Shown: in pieces, positions 12,471 to 23,868 of the stretch
Layout: every line of letters begins with the position of its first letter
How positions within the stretch are numbered: the stretch's first letter is position 1
Assembly: GCA_026122235.1 (NCBI GenBank)
Contig: JAOCZM010000227.1
Span: 4,898,001 to 4,962,000, forward strand
Direction: 5' to 3'
Length of the DNA: 64,000 nucleotides
From: Vinca minor
Taxonomy: Eukaryota; Streptophyta; Magnoliopsida; Gentianales; Apocynaceae
The notes under the pieces: model-generated
What the model was told of the DNA's origin: nothing
Databases searched by the model: none
Seen by the model: only the letters and a program-made list of their open reading frames with translations
Program-made: the position numbers and the translations under genes

Positions 12471-13690
12471 TGCTTTCTTTAGCTTCCTACATGGAACCTG
12501 ATAACTTGGTTAGCATAATATAAGGTGATTGTACTATGTTTCTCTAACCAATCTCCACCAAGGATCATGTCACTTCCCCCCAAAGGAAGCATGTAAAGAT
12601 CCTGGCAGAAATGGTGGTCACCAATCTTCCATTTCACATTACTGACACACTCCCAATGCCACATTTTCTCTCCATTCCCCAAAACAACCATGAATGGTCT
12701 CCTAGGTTCAATGTTCAAGCCTACTTGTTTGGCCATCTTGGGATCCAGAAAGTTGTGAATGCTTCCAGGATCTATCAAGATAGAAACAGCTTGCTTCCTT
12801 CCCAGAAAATCAGGAACTCTGAAGATTTTTCCTCCATTATGGCCTCTCAAGGCATTAACCGACAAATGAACCAGTTCTACTACTTCTTCTCCAATGAAAT
12901 GCCCCTCATCACCATCCACAGACTGCATGATCTGCAGTTCAGTCCCTCATTCCTTCTCCATATGATCACTCGAGTAGATCATGTTAATCTCAGCCAAAGC
13001 ACACTTGTGCTGGGAGAGTACTTGTCCCCACACTTGAAAGAGAGATTAAGTTCTCTCCTCCTCTGCATTTCTTCACTGCTAACTCTCTTGAACTTCAGAG
13101 GTTCTCTGGAAGGAGTTTTAGCTGGGAAGGAGCTTCCAACAAAAGCCTTAGAAGTAATAGTTGCTGCAGGAACTACCTTTTGTGCCAAGCTTGGGGTGAA
13201 GAGCTTAGAAATAACTTTGGATGTGCTTCCCAAGAACATTTCTTGTTCCACAGCTAATCTAAAAGCATCCAAGAGTGTAGTAGGTCTGTGCATGTGCACA
13301 GTTCCCCTAATTTCAGCTCTTGTTCCTGTGGTTACAAAGATTGATTTGAGTTCCTCAAATTTCCTCATGTAAGATTGGACATCTGAGGTCTGTTTCAACT
13401 TAGTAAACTCACCAACTATGTTAGCGATTGACTTAGTGTCAAACCTGGCATACAAAGAGGACATAAAGTGAGGCAAATTCTGAGCTCCATGCTCAGAGAC
13501 AAAGCTGTGGCCCCAGGCTCCATAGACATGCCTCACCCCCTAAAATAGACTAAGGCTATGTCTAATTTGTATGGATCATGTATCCTGTGTAGTTTAAAAT
13601 ACAGTTCATCGAGTATCAACCACTCTCTAGGATTACTGCCCTCAAATTTAGGAAATTCAAGCTTAGGTAGCTTGAATAATCTTGTATCTC
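12470..13690 (-). pseudogene. Ty3/gypsy retrotransposon gag-protease remnant
   Basis: On the minus strand a gag N-terminal piece (about 13690-13540, with KLPKLEFPKFEGSNPREW) is followed, after a frame break, by a second gag piece (13536-12979). That piece ends at the start of a zinc knuckle whose later residues are lost. A third piece (12928-12479) is a retropepsin-like aspartic protease domain with LIDPGSIHNF and MILGGDWL. The family normally has D-S/T-G at the active site; here it reads D-P-G. No reverse transcriptase, integrase or LTR was found, so this is a truncated fossil. Plus-strand frames over the same span are shadows. Confidence 0.85.
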
Positions 13691-13699
13691 CATAACCAG

Positions 13700-14121
13700 C
13701 ATAAAACCAAAAAAAATGAGGAAAATTTTAGCGCATTTTTTCTTATCCCATCTTGAATTTTTTTAGGTCATGACCTATTTTTTTCAAAATGTTCACGAGT
13801 TAAATAATGTAAGAGTCACAATTTGCTATTCCGTTATATTTAACGGTGAAATTGGATAGAAATGGAAACATTAACACTCCATAAAAGTTCAGGGTCAAGG
13901 ACTTTGCGTGTTTTAGTACAGGGTCAAAAATTGAAATCGAGAAAAGTTTAGGGGGCGTGAATACCTTATACCCCAACTTCTTATTTAAAACACACATAAC
14001 ATAACTAGGGATCAATTCCTATTAACTACACATATAAACTCTCTACATAACATTTTGCCCCATAAATGGTTCAAACGTCAAACATGTCCCTTCCACTCAA
14101 TTTCTCTAGTTTTTATGCTTT
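13700..14121. other. Intergenic sequence left of the 9.1 kb PMD element
   Basis: No gene was recognised. It ends at 14122-14131 with CGTCACAATA, which I read as the left target-site duplication of the following element. Confidence 0.5.
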
Positions 14122-14131
14122 CGTCACAATA

Positions 14132-14310
14132 GGGCATTGCATTAGACTGACCATGGTTTAGTAGAAAGGGCTAACCATGGCAGTCTTTTTTTTTTTTTTG
14201 GAGAAACATTTGTGTCCAGGACGGAAGTGGCAGGGACTTCCGTCCTGGGCTGACGTGGCACTTTCCAGACGCGCCTTGCCACGTCAGCCCAGGATGGAAC
14301 CCCCCAGGAC
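14132..14310. repeat. Left terminal inverted repeat of the 9.1 kb element
   Basis: It pairs with about 23070-23278. Inside it, GGACTTCCGTCCTGGGCTGACGTGGCA and its inverse around 14262-14295 form a local stem with GACGCGCC in the loop. Thus each transposon end carries its own hairpin, with two ACGT cores in bZIP-type TGACGTGGCA context. Confidence 0.85.
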
Positions 14311-14361
14311 AACGTCCAACCCTAAATTAAATCAACCCCTTATCCTCTCTTCCCCCCGCAA

Positions 14362-14378
14362 TTCCTTATAAAAAAGAA
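14362..14378 (+). promoter_or_regulatory. Possible TATA box of the PMD gene
   Basis: TTATAAAAAAG lies downstream of the left terminal repeat and upstream of a C-rich leader-like stretch (14400-14480), with a first intron-like donor near 14505 (AAAGGTATAA). Position and composition fit a promoter inside the transposon. There is no functional evidence. Confidence 0.3.
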
Positions 14379-14549
14379 GCAAAGGCAAGACAAAAAAATT
14401 CCTCTCCCCAAGAACCCCTATCCACTGCCGCCTCCCCTTTCCCGCCGCCGCTGCCACCATCAATCTCCATCACTTTTCCCTATCTCTCAATCTCTCAATT
14501 TCAAAGGTATAAACCTATAAATTTTTTAATTTTTTTGGGGGGAAATTTA

Positions 14550-14895
14550 ACTATAAATTATTGTGAATATTTGTTTAATTGTAATTTGGTGAATTTGTTA
14601 AATTTTGAGAATTTAGTTTGTTGAATTTGTGAATTTAGAGTAATTTGTTGAATTTGTGAATTGAGGGCATTTGTGAATTTGGTAAATTGTGATATGTTTG
14701 TGTAATTTGGTGAATTTTTGTAATTAGGGCATTTGGGCATTTGTGAATTTGGTGCTTTTAGAATAATTTGGGGAATTTGTGAATTTAGTAATTAGAGAAT
14801 TTAGAATAATTTGGTGAATTTGTGATTTTAGGGCATTTGAGAATTTGGTAAATAGTGATATATTTGTGTAATTTGGTGAATTTTTGTAATTGATG
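14550..14895. repeat. Degenerate short tandem repeats in the 9.1 kb element
   Basis: Variants of GAATTTGTGAATTT, GGTGAATTTGT and AGGGCATTT recur for about 340 bp. The 3.0 kb sister element has a shorter relative of this tract (56100-56250 on the opposite strand), so expansion here explains part of the size difference. Confidence 0.75.
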
Positions 14896-15109
14896 TTAAT
14901 TCTCTTAAATTGATATTTTTTCTACATTTTATGTTAATTTTGGTGATTTAAACAAGTGTTTTTCCTGATAAAATCTATGTCTATTGTTTTTTTGTATAGA
15001 TGTCTACACCTGCTCGTCTTGGGCCCGGTCCTTTTGATAGGTGTGTTTTAAACAAACATCCATTACATAGATCTTTAGAAATATGGCACAGGGAAGAGTC
15101 ACTAAACCA

Positions 15110-16845
15110 TCCATTCGTTTTAATGATGTCGTCCGTGAGTTTGGCTTCATTAGAAATGAGGATGAGCCTTTTGTTTACAAGAAGGTTAGTGGGAGCTTAA
15201 TCGTATTCCTGGTTTTGTATGTAGATGACATACTACTCATTGGAAACGGCATACCAACCTTAAAGTCTGTCAAGGCTTGGTTGAGTACGTGTTTCTCTAT
15301 GAAAGACTTAGGCGATGCCAGCTATATTCTAGGAGTCAAAATCTATAGAGATAGATCCAGGAGACTCATTGGCCTAAGTCAGAGTACATATATAGACAAG
15401 GTGCTAAAGCGGTTTAGCATGCAAGAGTCTAAGAAGGGCCTTTGTCCTATGGCACATGGTACTGTTCTGTCGAACAAACAGTGTTCTAAAACGCCTGACG
15501 AATTAGAACGCGTGAAAGAGGTCCCTTATGCTTCTGCCATAGGATCCATCATGTACGCCATGGTATGTACTTGCCCAGATGTCTCGTATGCCTTAAGCCT
15601 TACGAGCAGATACTAGTCTAATTACGGTGAACGTCACTGGATCTCAGTCAAGAATATCCTCAAGTACTTACGAAGGACTAAGGATACATTCTTGATTTAT
15701 GGAGGGTCGGATGAGCTCGTTGTAAGTGGTTACACCGATGCTAGTTTCCAAACCGACAGAGATGATTTCCGATCGCAATCAGGATATGTGTTTAACTTGA
15801 ATGGAGGTGCTGTGAGCTGGCGCAGTTCAAAGCAATCGACCATCGCAGATTCTACGACAGAGGCCGAGTACATAGCAGCTTGTGAAGCAGCTAAGGAGGC
15901 AGTTTGGATCAGGAAATTTATTTTCGACCTTGATGTGGTTCCTAGTATTGCAAACCCGATAGACCTCTATTGTGACAACAATGGGGCTATTTCACAATCT
16001 AGGGAACCTAGATCTCACCAGAGGTCCAAACATGTACTACAACGTTTTCACCTAATCCGTTAGATTATAGAGAGAGGTGATGTGCATATATGTAGAGTAG
16101 ATTCGGCAGACAATGTCGCCGATCCACTGACGAAGCCACTGTCGCAGCAACAGCATGATCGTCAAACTAGCTCCATGGGTATCCGATATCTGGAGGGCTG
16201 ATCTTTAGAGACAGTCATTAGTATGCCCTAAAGACCATTTATTGTAATTTGGGTCTTTAGTGCAAGTGGGAGATTATTGTAACCGTATTTATGTAATTTT
16301 CATTTTGATGAATAAAAAGGCATTAATTCCATTATTATTCATTATGTTTCTGCGTTCTTAACAACATAAATAAATAATATGTCCTTAGAATAGTATTCAT
16401 AATTGATTGTTATGAGATACTATTCTGAAACGTCCCTAGTCGAACATTATTATGTGCAGTGATTGATATAAGATATCGGATCGTCACATGGGTATATATG
16501 ATTAGAGAATCATTATACTGGACAGACCCGACATGAGAAACACACAATGGGTTGTTATATAATAGTCAACGGTGTTTCTCAAATTTTGACTGGGTTGTAT
16601 ATGAGATCCTTCGACTTGAGGTCTCACAAGAGTTCTTGCATGGCTAGTGTTATGCTTTGATAATGTTAAACGCTATCCGTAACAGGGTGAGCAATAAAGG
16701 CATTTATTGGGTATATCACGAATCTTGTTCAGGATGAGTGGGATGCAGAAAGGATTTGTCCCTCCTATATAGCAGGAGCGATATCTTGGGCCCCTTGATG
16801 GAGTCTGACTAATTTATGGCCATGAACAAATGAATCAGTATACGA
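15110..16845 (+). mobile_element. 5'-truncated Ty1/copia element inside the PMD gene
   Basis: The 15110-16201 part encodes a copia reverse transcriptase C-terminus and RNase H. Motifs seen are FGFIRNEDEPFVYKK, the catalytic YVDDILL (about 15220), DLGDASYILGVKI, SAIGSIMYAM, GYTDASFQTD, WRSSKQSTIADSTTEAEY, and ADPLTKPL near the end. Two in-frame TAG codons (15614-15616, 16061-16063) replace sense codons. A polypurine tract (GCAAGTGGGAGA, about 16264) precedes a probable 3' LTR starting TGTAACCGTATT near 16278 and ending about 16845. The integrase and gag parts are missing, and the left junction falls within PMD coding sequence, so the element is truncated or recombined. Exact LTR borders are uncertain. 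Confidence 0.85.
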
Positions 16846-19434
16846 TATGAATGTAGATCACGCTCTAGTGACTTCCTTAGTTGAGATGGTGCCCGGCGAC
16901 CTATACGTTTTACTTTCGTAACGGTGAGACGACCATTACTCTAGAGGACGTAGGATGTATTATTGGACTACCGATTAGGGGACACGTGGTGTCGTGGGGT
17001 TCAGATTACAATATGTATGATACTCAGTGGGCTGCTACTGTGTTCAATCTGTTAGGATTCCGACCCGCCCTGTCGTTAATTAGGGGAAACTCTCTTCAAC
17101 TGTTAGAAGTTTATGCCCACATTAGTGAGCCATAAGGACATGATGTTACTCAGGTGGTGATAGAGCAGAGGACTAGGGCATTGGTATTCCTTTTGATGGA
17201 TAGTTTCATTTTTCCCGACAAGTCGAGCTCCCGGACGAACATGCGTTATCTCCTCACCATCAGTGATGTCGATCATGATACGACTTCTTGGGCTAGCGGT
17301 GTCCTTGCGTATTTGTACCGGCAAATGTGCAAATCCTGCATGACTTAACCGGCTATTGTTTGCTCATTCAGGTATGTCTAAATTATATAAAGTTTTATGT
17401 TTAATATGTAATTTGAATATTTAATAATCGAAGTTGCTTTGTTTTGACCAGTTGTGGGTGTGGGATCACATTTCTTGTCTCCGTCCGGAGAACCGAGGCG
17501 AGATTATAGATGAGATCCCCGTTGATGGTGTCCCTTACGTGGCAAGATATAATAGAGCCCGGAGTTTTATCAACACGCCGAGATACCAATTGTTGGTGTT
17601 TTGTGATCAGATAGATTCGATCACCGAGACACAAGGGGTAAGTTAATTTCGATATTCTCGTCATTTTTTTTTATTAAATAAATTGTTTTACATTAACTTG
17701 ATTTTATTTTATAGTTTATGTGGAGACCATACCCTGATGCGATAATTGTAGAGAGAGTGGCTCCAGATGACGACTTCCTGTCAACCGTGCATGCCCGAAC
17801 GCCACTCATTTGCTTCGAGATAGTGGAGTACCACCTGCCTGACAGGGTTATGAGGCAATTTGGATTCCACCAGGTGGTACCAATACCGGTAGGGACAGAT
17901 GGTACTGTCGAGAGTAAGGACCTCCACATGGTGAAGACGGGCCCGAGAAAGAATTGGGAGGATGTGCACAGGGCCTACATAGCGTTGTGGGACGAGCGCG
18001 TCGATGCACTAGCGGGCGCTGCTCCCGCTTTCGGTGATATTATTCCACCAAGCCAATAGTACATGGCTTTATACAATAACATTACCGTTCACCGTCTCAC
18101 GAACCCAAGAAATAGGATCTCAGGCCACTCCCGATGAGTTATCAACCCAACGCTACAGCTGAAGATATTTTGGTAAGTTTTTTTCGTTTTGTTGTCAACA
18201 TAAATCTTTTTATTTTGAATATACTAATTTTAATATTTATGTGACAGACGGAGTCAAATAGGTTGGTACTGGAGGAATTGGAGAAGCCTGTGAATAGAAA
18301 TGTGAGCCAGTTCAAAAGTCTCATCGCCTGGGCTACCAAAGCCCTCGAAGACGTTTTGGATGCGGCTGGGAAGGTAGCTTGCAGACCGCGCACTGCCGAC
18401 GTAGGATAGGCTGTAATTGAGCAACCGATGACACAACCGAGACAGGCTGTTCAGGGTAGGTTTCTGTTGGAGTACATTTAATCTAAGGTGCGCCAATTCG
18501 ATTGGCCCGGGATTGGATTGGACCCTTAATCGGGTTGGGCCGACCAACCCATTTGGATCGATCAATTCGATTGGGCCGGGATTGGATTGGGCCCTTAATC
18601 GGGTTGAGCCGACCAATATGATTGGGCCGACCAACCCATTTGGACCGTCCATATGGCTGGACATTTGGATATATTTTCCAGCCCTTTTATCTCTAAGAAA
18701 TGTGGTTGAAATGGTAGAGAAAGTGGATGAGTGATTTTCTCCATGATCTCCCACTTCCCCCTTTCACTCTCCCCTCTATCCTATGAATGACTAGGGAAAA
18801 TACTGATTTTCTCTAGGCATTCTAAGTAGTTTTCTCCAGCTTTTTGAGAGCTTAGAGAAGAGAGAAAAAGAGAGAACATTGAGTAAGAAAAGAAAAACTA
18901 TTTTCTTGTTCTTCCAAGAAGGTCATACTTCATACTCCATCTTGAAGAGAGTCTTCAAGACTTCTATGAGGCATTGGCTAGCACCAAGCGGTAGAAGACC
19001 ATCCCCGGAAGATCGAGTGGATACTGGGAGAGACGGAGCCTGCGTTGGTGGCGTTCCGTTCGTGACAACAACAAACTGAAACCGCTTTCAGCTATCCTAG
19101 CACTTGGAAAAGGTATAATACTATCCCATAGTCTTAGGTTCTTACTCGTGATAGATCCCCGGTAGAGGCGGGTCACTTTATTTCCGCTGCACAATGTGAT
19201 TCGACCCGGTTATTCCTTTAACAAATGGGTATCGAGCCACTTCACGAGTACCCTATAGACTTAATGTGCTATAGTATTAGAATATGGATTATGAATCTAT
19301 GTTTTGCATGCCTTAGGATTGCTAGAAATGTTGTATATGATGTATGACATGTTTTTCATCATTTTAAATGTATGAGAATCGAGATTTTCCAGTTTTGAAG
19401 TCATTCAAAAGCTAGAAAAACTCTCGCTTTCTAG

Positions 19435-19640
19435 TCTTCTGGTCGACCGACTCGGCTCCGGTCGACCGAGGTAAGACAGAAGCTACTGATATTTGGTTCG
19501 GATCTACCGAGTTGGTCTTCGGTCGATCCGAGTTGGTGTTCGGTCGACCGAAATGCCTGTTTGGTCAACCGAGTACTTCAAGTACTTTTGTTCTGGTCGA
19601 CCGAAGCTTGGTGGCTGTCAACCGAACTCGACTGCAAATA
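19435..19640. repeat. Cluster of GGTCGACC palindromes
   Basis: At least five TCGGTCGACCGA-type palindromes or one-base variants (GGTCGATCC, GGTCAACCGA) occur in 200 bp, in the leader of the retrotransposon between its primer binding site and gag. No coding frame explains them. Confidence 0.7.
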
Positions 19641-20608
19641 TGAAATGTTCTGTTTGCTGGTTGCTCATTATTTTTCATAAATTGTTATGTTAATTGAGCA
19701 TGATGCATAGTAATCGCCTTTACCCTGTTGGTTTTATTTTATAATACGATATGCGTATCGTGCCTATTTTAATATCAAAAGTTGTAATTTTATTCTCATC
19801 AAATCCCCTCGAATGTAACTCGAGGTTTCCTTAGAATTTTGTAATTCTAGATTAGGAGGTACAGCTGTGATGATTTGGAGGCAACCACCTGAAGGTCAAG
19901 ACGGTGTAGAATAGAATGCTTTTCTTTTCACACCTTAGATCGACTTTCACGGCTTTTTCCATTAGCTTGGAAAAACCGAATAGATATGGCGATTACTATT
20001 GCATTTTACTTTTATGTATTGACGCATATGTATATAAGCATAAATTGTTTTATTTATGCTTTTCTCAGTGAGATTGTTAAAAACAAAACCCCTCAATTAA
20101 ATATTAATTAGTGCCTTCCTTAGTTTGGCCCTCGCCAAGGCCTAGATCGACATTAGTATGGGGCATGCCAAAGTCGTGCATACGTGTCTATCCTAGGGTG
20201 AGGCGCGAAGGATAAGTTGTGATATCCACGGCTAAAACTTAGGGTCCTAGTTAACTCGGATTATCTCAATAAATGGATTGAGAATCTAGAGGCAAAAGAG
20301 TTGAGAAAAGTGTATAATGATACGCTTGAATAAATGTTATTCACTCAACTAACCAAAAATTACATAATTTGATGTAATTGGCAAACGTTGCCTACCTAAA
20401 TAACCAAGTTTTGGGCGATCACCAAAGTCGACTCGTAACGAGGTGAAATATGGATCTTGGTCCGCTAGAAAGTTAATCGAACTTTCCGAGTTGATAATGA
20501 GGGTTATTCACTCGAAGAAAATAGTGGGAGAAATCATTAAAAAAGATAAAGACCTAATAATGATTTTTTTACTTGTACTTTACTTTGCATATGCATTTTG
20601 TTGTAGAA

Positions 20609-21650
20609 AAAATGGCAAATTCAAACCAAACACTATCATCGCGTTTCGTCCTCGAGAAGGACAAATTAGAGGGAGTTAACTTCCTCGATCGGGTTCAGAA
20701 CTCGAGAATCGCTCTCAAGCATGAAAGAAAGTCAGTATGTTCTAGAACGACTCTATTATCGCTACCCGGAGGCTCGCGCTTCGACCGCGATAGAAGTGCT
20801 TATCGAAGCATGTTAGTGATGCTTTAGATGTGTTTAGCCTCATGCTTGTCACCATGAACTCGAGCTTCGAAGCAACATGAGGACATGGGGGCTTATGAAA
20901 TGATGGCTCACCCAAGCAACTATATCGAGGGCAAGCACTCCCAAGAGAGATTCGATGTATCGAAATCTCTCTTTCAAAGGCAAAAATGTCCGAATGAATG
21001 CCGTGAGGAACTCACGTTCTTAAGATGATAGGTTATGTTCGTAACCTTGAAAAATCGGGATTTCCTTTGGGACAAGAGTCGCCGACCGATTTGATCTTGC
21101 AATCGTTGCTCAATCATACAAATCAGCTCATTCTCGAATTATCACATGAATGAAATTGACAAGCCATCGCTCGATTTGTTGAATATGCCGAGGACCGCCG
21201 AGAAGGAAATAGACAAGTCCAAGCTCAACACCATACTAATGGTGCAAAAGGGCAAAGACAAAGGTTTTGTGAGATCCAAAGGCAAACCGAAAGGTAAGCC
21301 CAAGGACAAGCAAACCACTTTCAACAATGCACTGAAACCTAAGGGTGGTGTAGCCAAGGGCTCTATCTGTCATCACTGTGGTGAGAAGGGTCATCTGAAA
21401 AGGAACCGCAAAAGCTATCTTGCAGAAAAAAGGTCGGAAAAAGGAGAAAGCAAATGTTGCTACGGGCTCATGTATTTATGTTGTAGATATTAATATGATT
21501 GATATCAATTTAAATACAACTACTTCTTGGGTATTTGATACTGGATGTGGTTCTCACATTTGTGCTAATGTGCAGGGACTGCAAATGAGTAGAGAGTTGG
21601 CAAAGGGTGAAGTAGAACTACGAGTTGGCAACGGAGCACGTGTTGCAGCC
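20609..21650 (+). pseudogene. Copia gag-protease remnant
   Basis: Translation begins MANSNQTLSSRFVLEKDKLEG at 20611 and continues with NFLDRVQNSRIALKHERK, a UBN2-type gag N-terminus. After several frame shifts come MMGYVRNL-like residues (about 21025), a zinc knuckle CHHCGEKGHLKRN (about 21370; the last cysteine is not seen) and a protease start WVFDTGCGSHICANVQGLQ (about 21530) containing D-T-G. Coding similarity stops abruptly after RVGNGARVAALAS (about 21655). Frameshifts and stops make it non-functional. Confidence 0.8.
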
Positions 21651-23069
21651 CTAGCCAGCCGCCCATGTCTCCCGCGACAAGCAGCGCCTCACTGCCAGCA
21701 CAGCAGCCACGCAGCGCACTGCTCATCCGACCCAATCTGCGCAGCAGCATCAGAAGCCGCGCCCTCAACCGCCAACCGACTTGGTACGTGCCGTTTTGCA
21801 TCCGAATGAAGTCCGAAAGGGCCCAAATTTTGCAGGTCATCCTTATATGACATTTAGAAGAGAATGCACGAAGTAGATTGTAATTAGCACATGTGTAGCA
21901 TAGGTAGATAGATTTCCCACCTCCTCGGAAAAAAGTGCTACACTCCTGTCACAAGGGCAAATGTTTTTTAAGCACCTATAGGGGGGAATAAAAATCTACA
22001 CACAAGCAAGCAAGCAATTGTAATCTCATGCAAACGACTCCTCCCCCTCGTCGTATTTGTACATTCAAACTCTGTAATCATGCATTCAAATCAATGAAGT
22101 GATTTTCGTGCAATTTGTCCCGTGCCATTTATTTTGTGTTTATTTACGAATTTGCCATTGAAGAGCGTTTGTCCCATTTTCGGAGCCGGGAGTGACTAAG
22201 GCCAAGGGCCAAGGTCACTCGGCATCACGGTGCGTCTAAGACCCTCGAGAGACGACCCGTGACAGTACTCGTCGGAGTCGGCAGGCAATTCATGAGAGAC
22301 AGGCTGTAATTGAGATACGACGCACTAGGCAACGCGGTGATGAAACGGGACCGTCTCAACCACCGGAAGATCAGACTCAAGCTCAGACTCAGGCTGATAT
22401 ACTCTCCCAATTTCAATACCAATTTTCGAGCATCAACACTCTTTCTCCGAGTAGTCAAATAGGAGGGCATGCTGGTGCGGGTCCCTCTACATCTGGACAG
22501 GCGGAAATCTTTTTTAGTGCGTCGCCCTCGTACAACCTACACCTGGACCAGACGCAGACGCATCAGCACACTCCACTGCTCCAGCCAGATTCGCCTGAGG
22601 AGCCAATTCATATCGACCACGAAGGCGCTGAACTCATCGAAACGGAGCATAATAGTGCCCTGCGAACCAGAGACGGTCACAAATATTATCTAGGGAAGAA
22701 CTCGAAAACGACCGTTAGATACACACCATCGGGGCAGTAGATATGATTTAGTTTTTTTGCTTTCATTTGTTTAATTGTTGTTACATACAATTTGTTTAAT
22801 TTATGTTATATACGATTTGTTTTTTACGTTGTTCTTTTTTATTAATAAAGCAACTTTTCTCCAAGTAATTTTTGTACATATTTTTTGGTAAATAATCTGT
22901 TTTAGTTATTTTTTTGTTGTAAAATACCAACATGTACAATTTTTAGGGATAAAACAAAAATCAAAGTGTTTCAGGCATAAAGTTTCTGCCATTCCAGAAC
23001 GGAAGTGCCACTTCCGTTCTAGTATTAAATGGAAAAAAAAACCAAGTGTTTTTTAACAAGCTACTGGAC

Positions 23070-23278
23070 GGAAGTCCGGGGGGGGGGGGGAGGATAGAAG
23101 TCCCACTTCAGTCTTGGGATGACGTGGCAAGGCGCGTCTGAGAAGTGCCACGTCAGCCCAGGACGGAAGTGGCCGTCCTGCCCCAGACTTCCGTCATGGA
23201 CATAAATGTTTCTAAAAAAAAAAGACTGCCATGGTTAGCCCTTTCTGCTAAACCATTGTCAGTCTAATGCAATGCCCC
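23070..23278. repeat. Right terminal inverted repeat of the 9.1 kb element
   Basis: Inverse of 14132-14310, with GACGTGGCAAGGCGCG and CACGTCAGCCCAGGACGG forming the same subterminal hairpin. An extra copy of the hairpin arm (GAACGGAAGTGCCACTTCCGTTC, about 22998-23020) and a run of twelve G near 23079 lie just inside it. Confidence 0.85.
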
Positions 23279-23288
23279 CGTCACAGTA

Positions 23289-23868
23289 TAACAGAGACAT
23301 TGAATCGAAGGATCACGTTTGATACGTCTGAATAGTTTAAGGATAAAATTTAACGTTTTTTATCCAACAATAAAAAACCATAACTGAATCATTTAGAGGA
23401 GGATGTTGATACTTTTTACCCTATAAAAAAATTATCATGCAAATACATAATAACTTTTTTTTAGGCGAGCAAAGACATAATAACTAATAGAGTCAAATTC
23501 CAAATGTTATTATAGTATTTACATTTTTTTTTTAGGGAAAAAAATTCTTGCCACAAAAATAATATTAATAATAAACAAAGCGATGCATAAATGGAAGGCC
23601 GTTATTAGACCGTTAAAGGTGTAATCTGGCGCTAAAATTAATCCGTAAAGATCGGAGTTCCTTTGAACGTGAAATAGCAATAAGTAGTTCCACACTCACG
23701 GCCCCGAGTAGAACATGCATCTCCACAAACTTCCCTTCTTCTTCCCTTTTATTAATACTAATCTCCTCATTTCCCACTTCAACATTATCACACTACTATT
23801 TCAATATCTGTTTCTTCAATTACTCTTCTCTGATTTTCCTTTGAATATTTACAATTGAGAACCAAAAA
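23289..23868. promoter_or_regulatory. Profilin upstream region
   Basis: About 580 bp separate the 9.1 kb element from the profilin start codon. The last 100 bp are pyrimidine-rich (CTTCCCTTCTTCTTCCC), as in a plant 5' leader, with TTTTATTAATAC near 23746 as a weak TATA candidate. No gene lies here. Confidence 0.4.

Larger units (their letters stand above)
18460..22265 (+). mobile_element. Degenerate copia-type retrotransposon inside the PMD gene
   Basis: It lies between PMD tail codons at 18455 and their continuation at about 22265. A probable 5' LTR begins TGTTGGAGTACATTT (about 18466), contains a roughly 65 bp tandem duplication (18497-18625) and is followed near 19226 by GGGTATCGAGCC, a mutated primer binding site for initiator tRNA-Met. 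A gag-protease remnant follows (20609-21650). The 3' part (21650-22265) has no recognisable coding sequence and no obvious match to the 5' LTR, so it may be a different element fused to the first. Reverse transcriptase and integrase are absent. Confidence 0.65.
15000..22738 (+). pseudogene. Plant mobile domain (PMD) gene, disrupted
   Basis: PMD proteins (annotated in plants as serine/threonine-protein phosphatase 7 long form homologs, related to MAIN/MAIL1) are found in transposons and as domesticated genes. The start is ATG 15000 (STPARLGPGPFDRCVL). The reading continues after retroelement 1 with VDHALVTSLVE (about 16849), ITLEDVGCIIGLPIRG, VYAHISEP and ALVFLLMDSF. The second exon begins about 17452 (LWVWDHISCLRP), the third about 17715 (FMWRPYPDAIIVERVA), the fourth about 18250 (TESNRLVLEELEKP). 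After retroelement 2 the tail resumes about 22265 and ends at TAG 22736-22738. Breaks include a 2-nt loss near 16885, stops at 17133, 17346 and 18058, and about 40 codons missing at the first insertion. It is a pseudogene. Confidence 0.85.
14132..23278. mobile_element. 9.1 kb Mutator-like element carrying a plant mobile domain gene
   Basis: The left end (GGGCATTGCATTAGACTGAC at 14132) and the right end (same sequence on the other strand, ending 23278) form terminal inverted repeats of at least 150 bp. They include ATGGTTTAG.AGAAAGGGCTAACCATGGCAGTC, an A/T tract and a GC-rich subterminal hairpin. Flanks are CGTCACAATA (14122-14131) and CGTCACAGTA (23279-23288), a 10 bp duplication with one mismatch, as expected for the Mutator superfamily. 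The interior holds a broken PMD gene read on the plus strand and two retrotransposon insertions (about 15110-16845 and 18460-22265). No MURA-type transposase is visible, so it is presumably non-autonomous. Confidence 0.85.

Noticed and set aside
12611..13372. 253-codon plus-strand open frame
   Set aside because: It is the complement of the Ty3/gypsy gag-protease remnant; the minus strand shows domain motifs while this frame shows none.
18254..18754. 166-codon minus-strand open frame
   Set aside because: It runs across the boundary of the PMD tail and the retrotransposon LTR and encodes only translated tandem repeats of the LTR.
21565..21850. Overlapping GC-rich frames on both strands
   Set aside because: They lie where copia similarity stops; frames in both directions over one GC-rich patch with no domain indicate chance.
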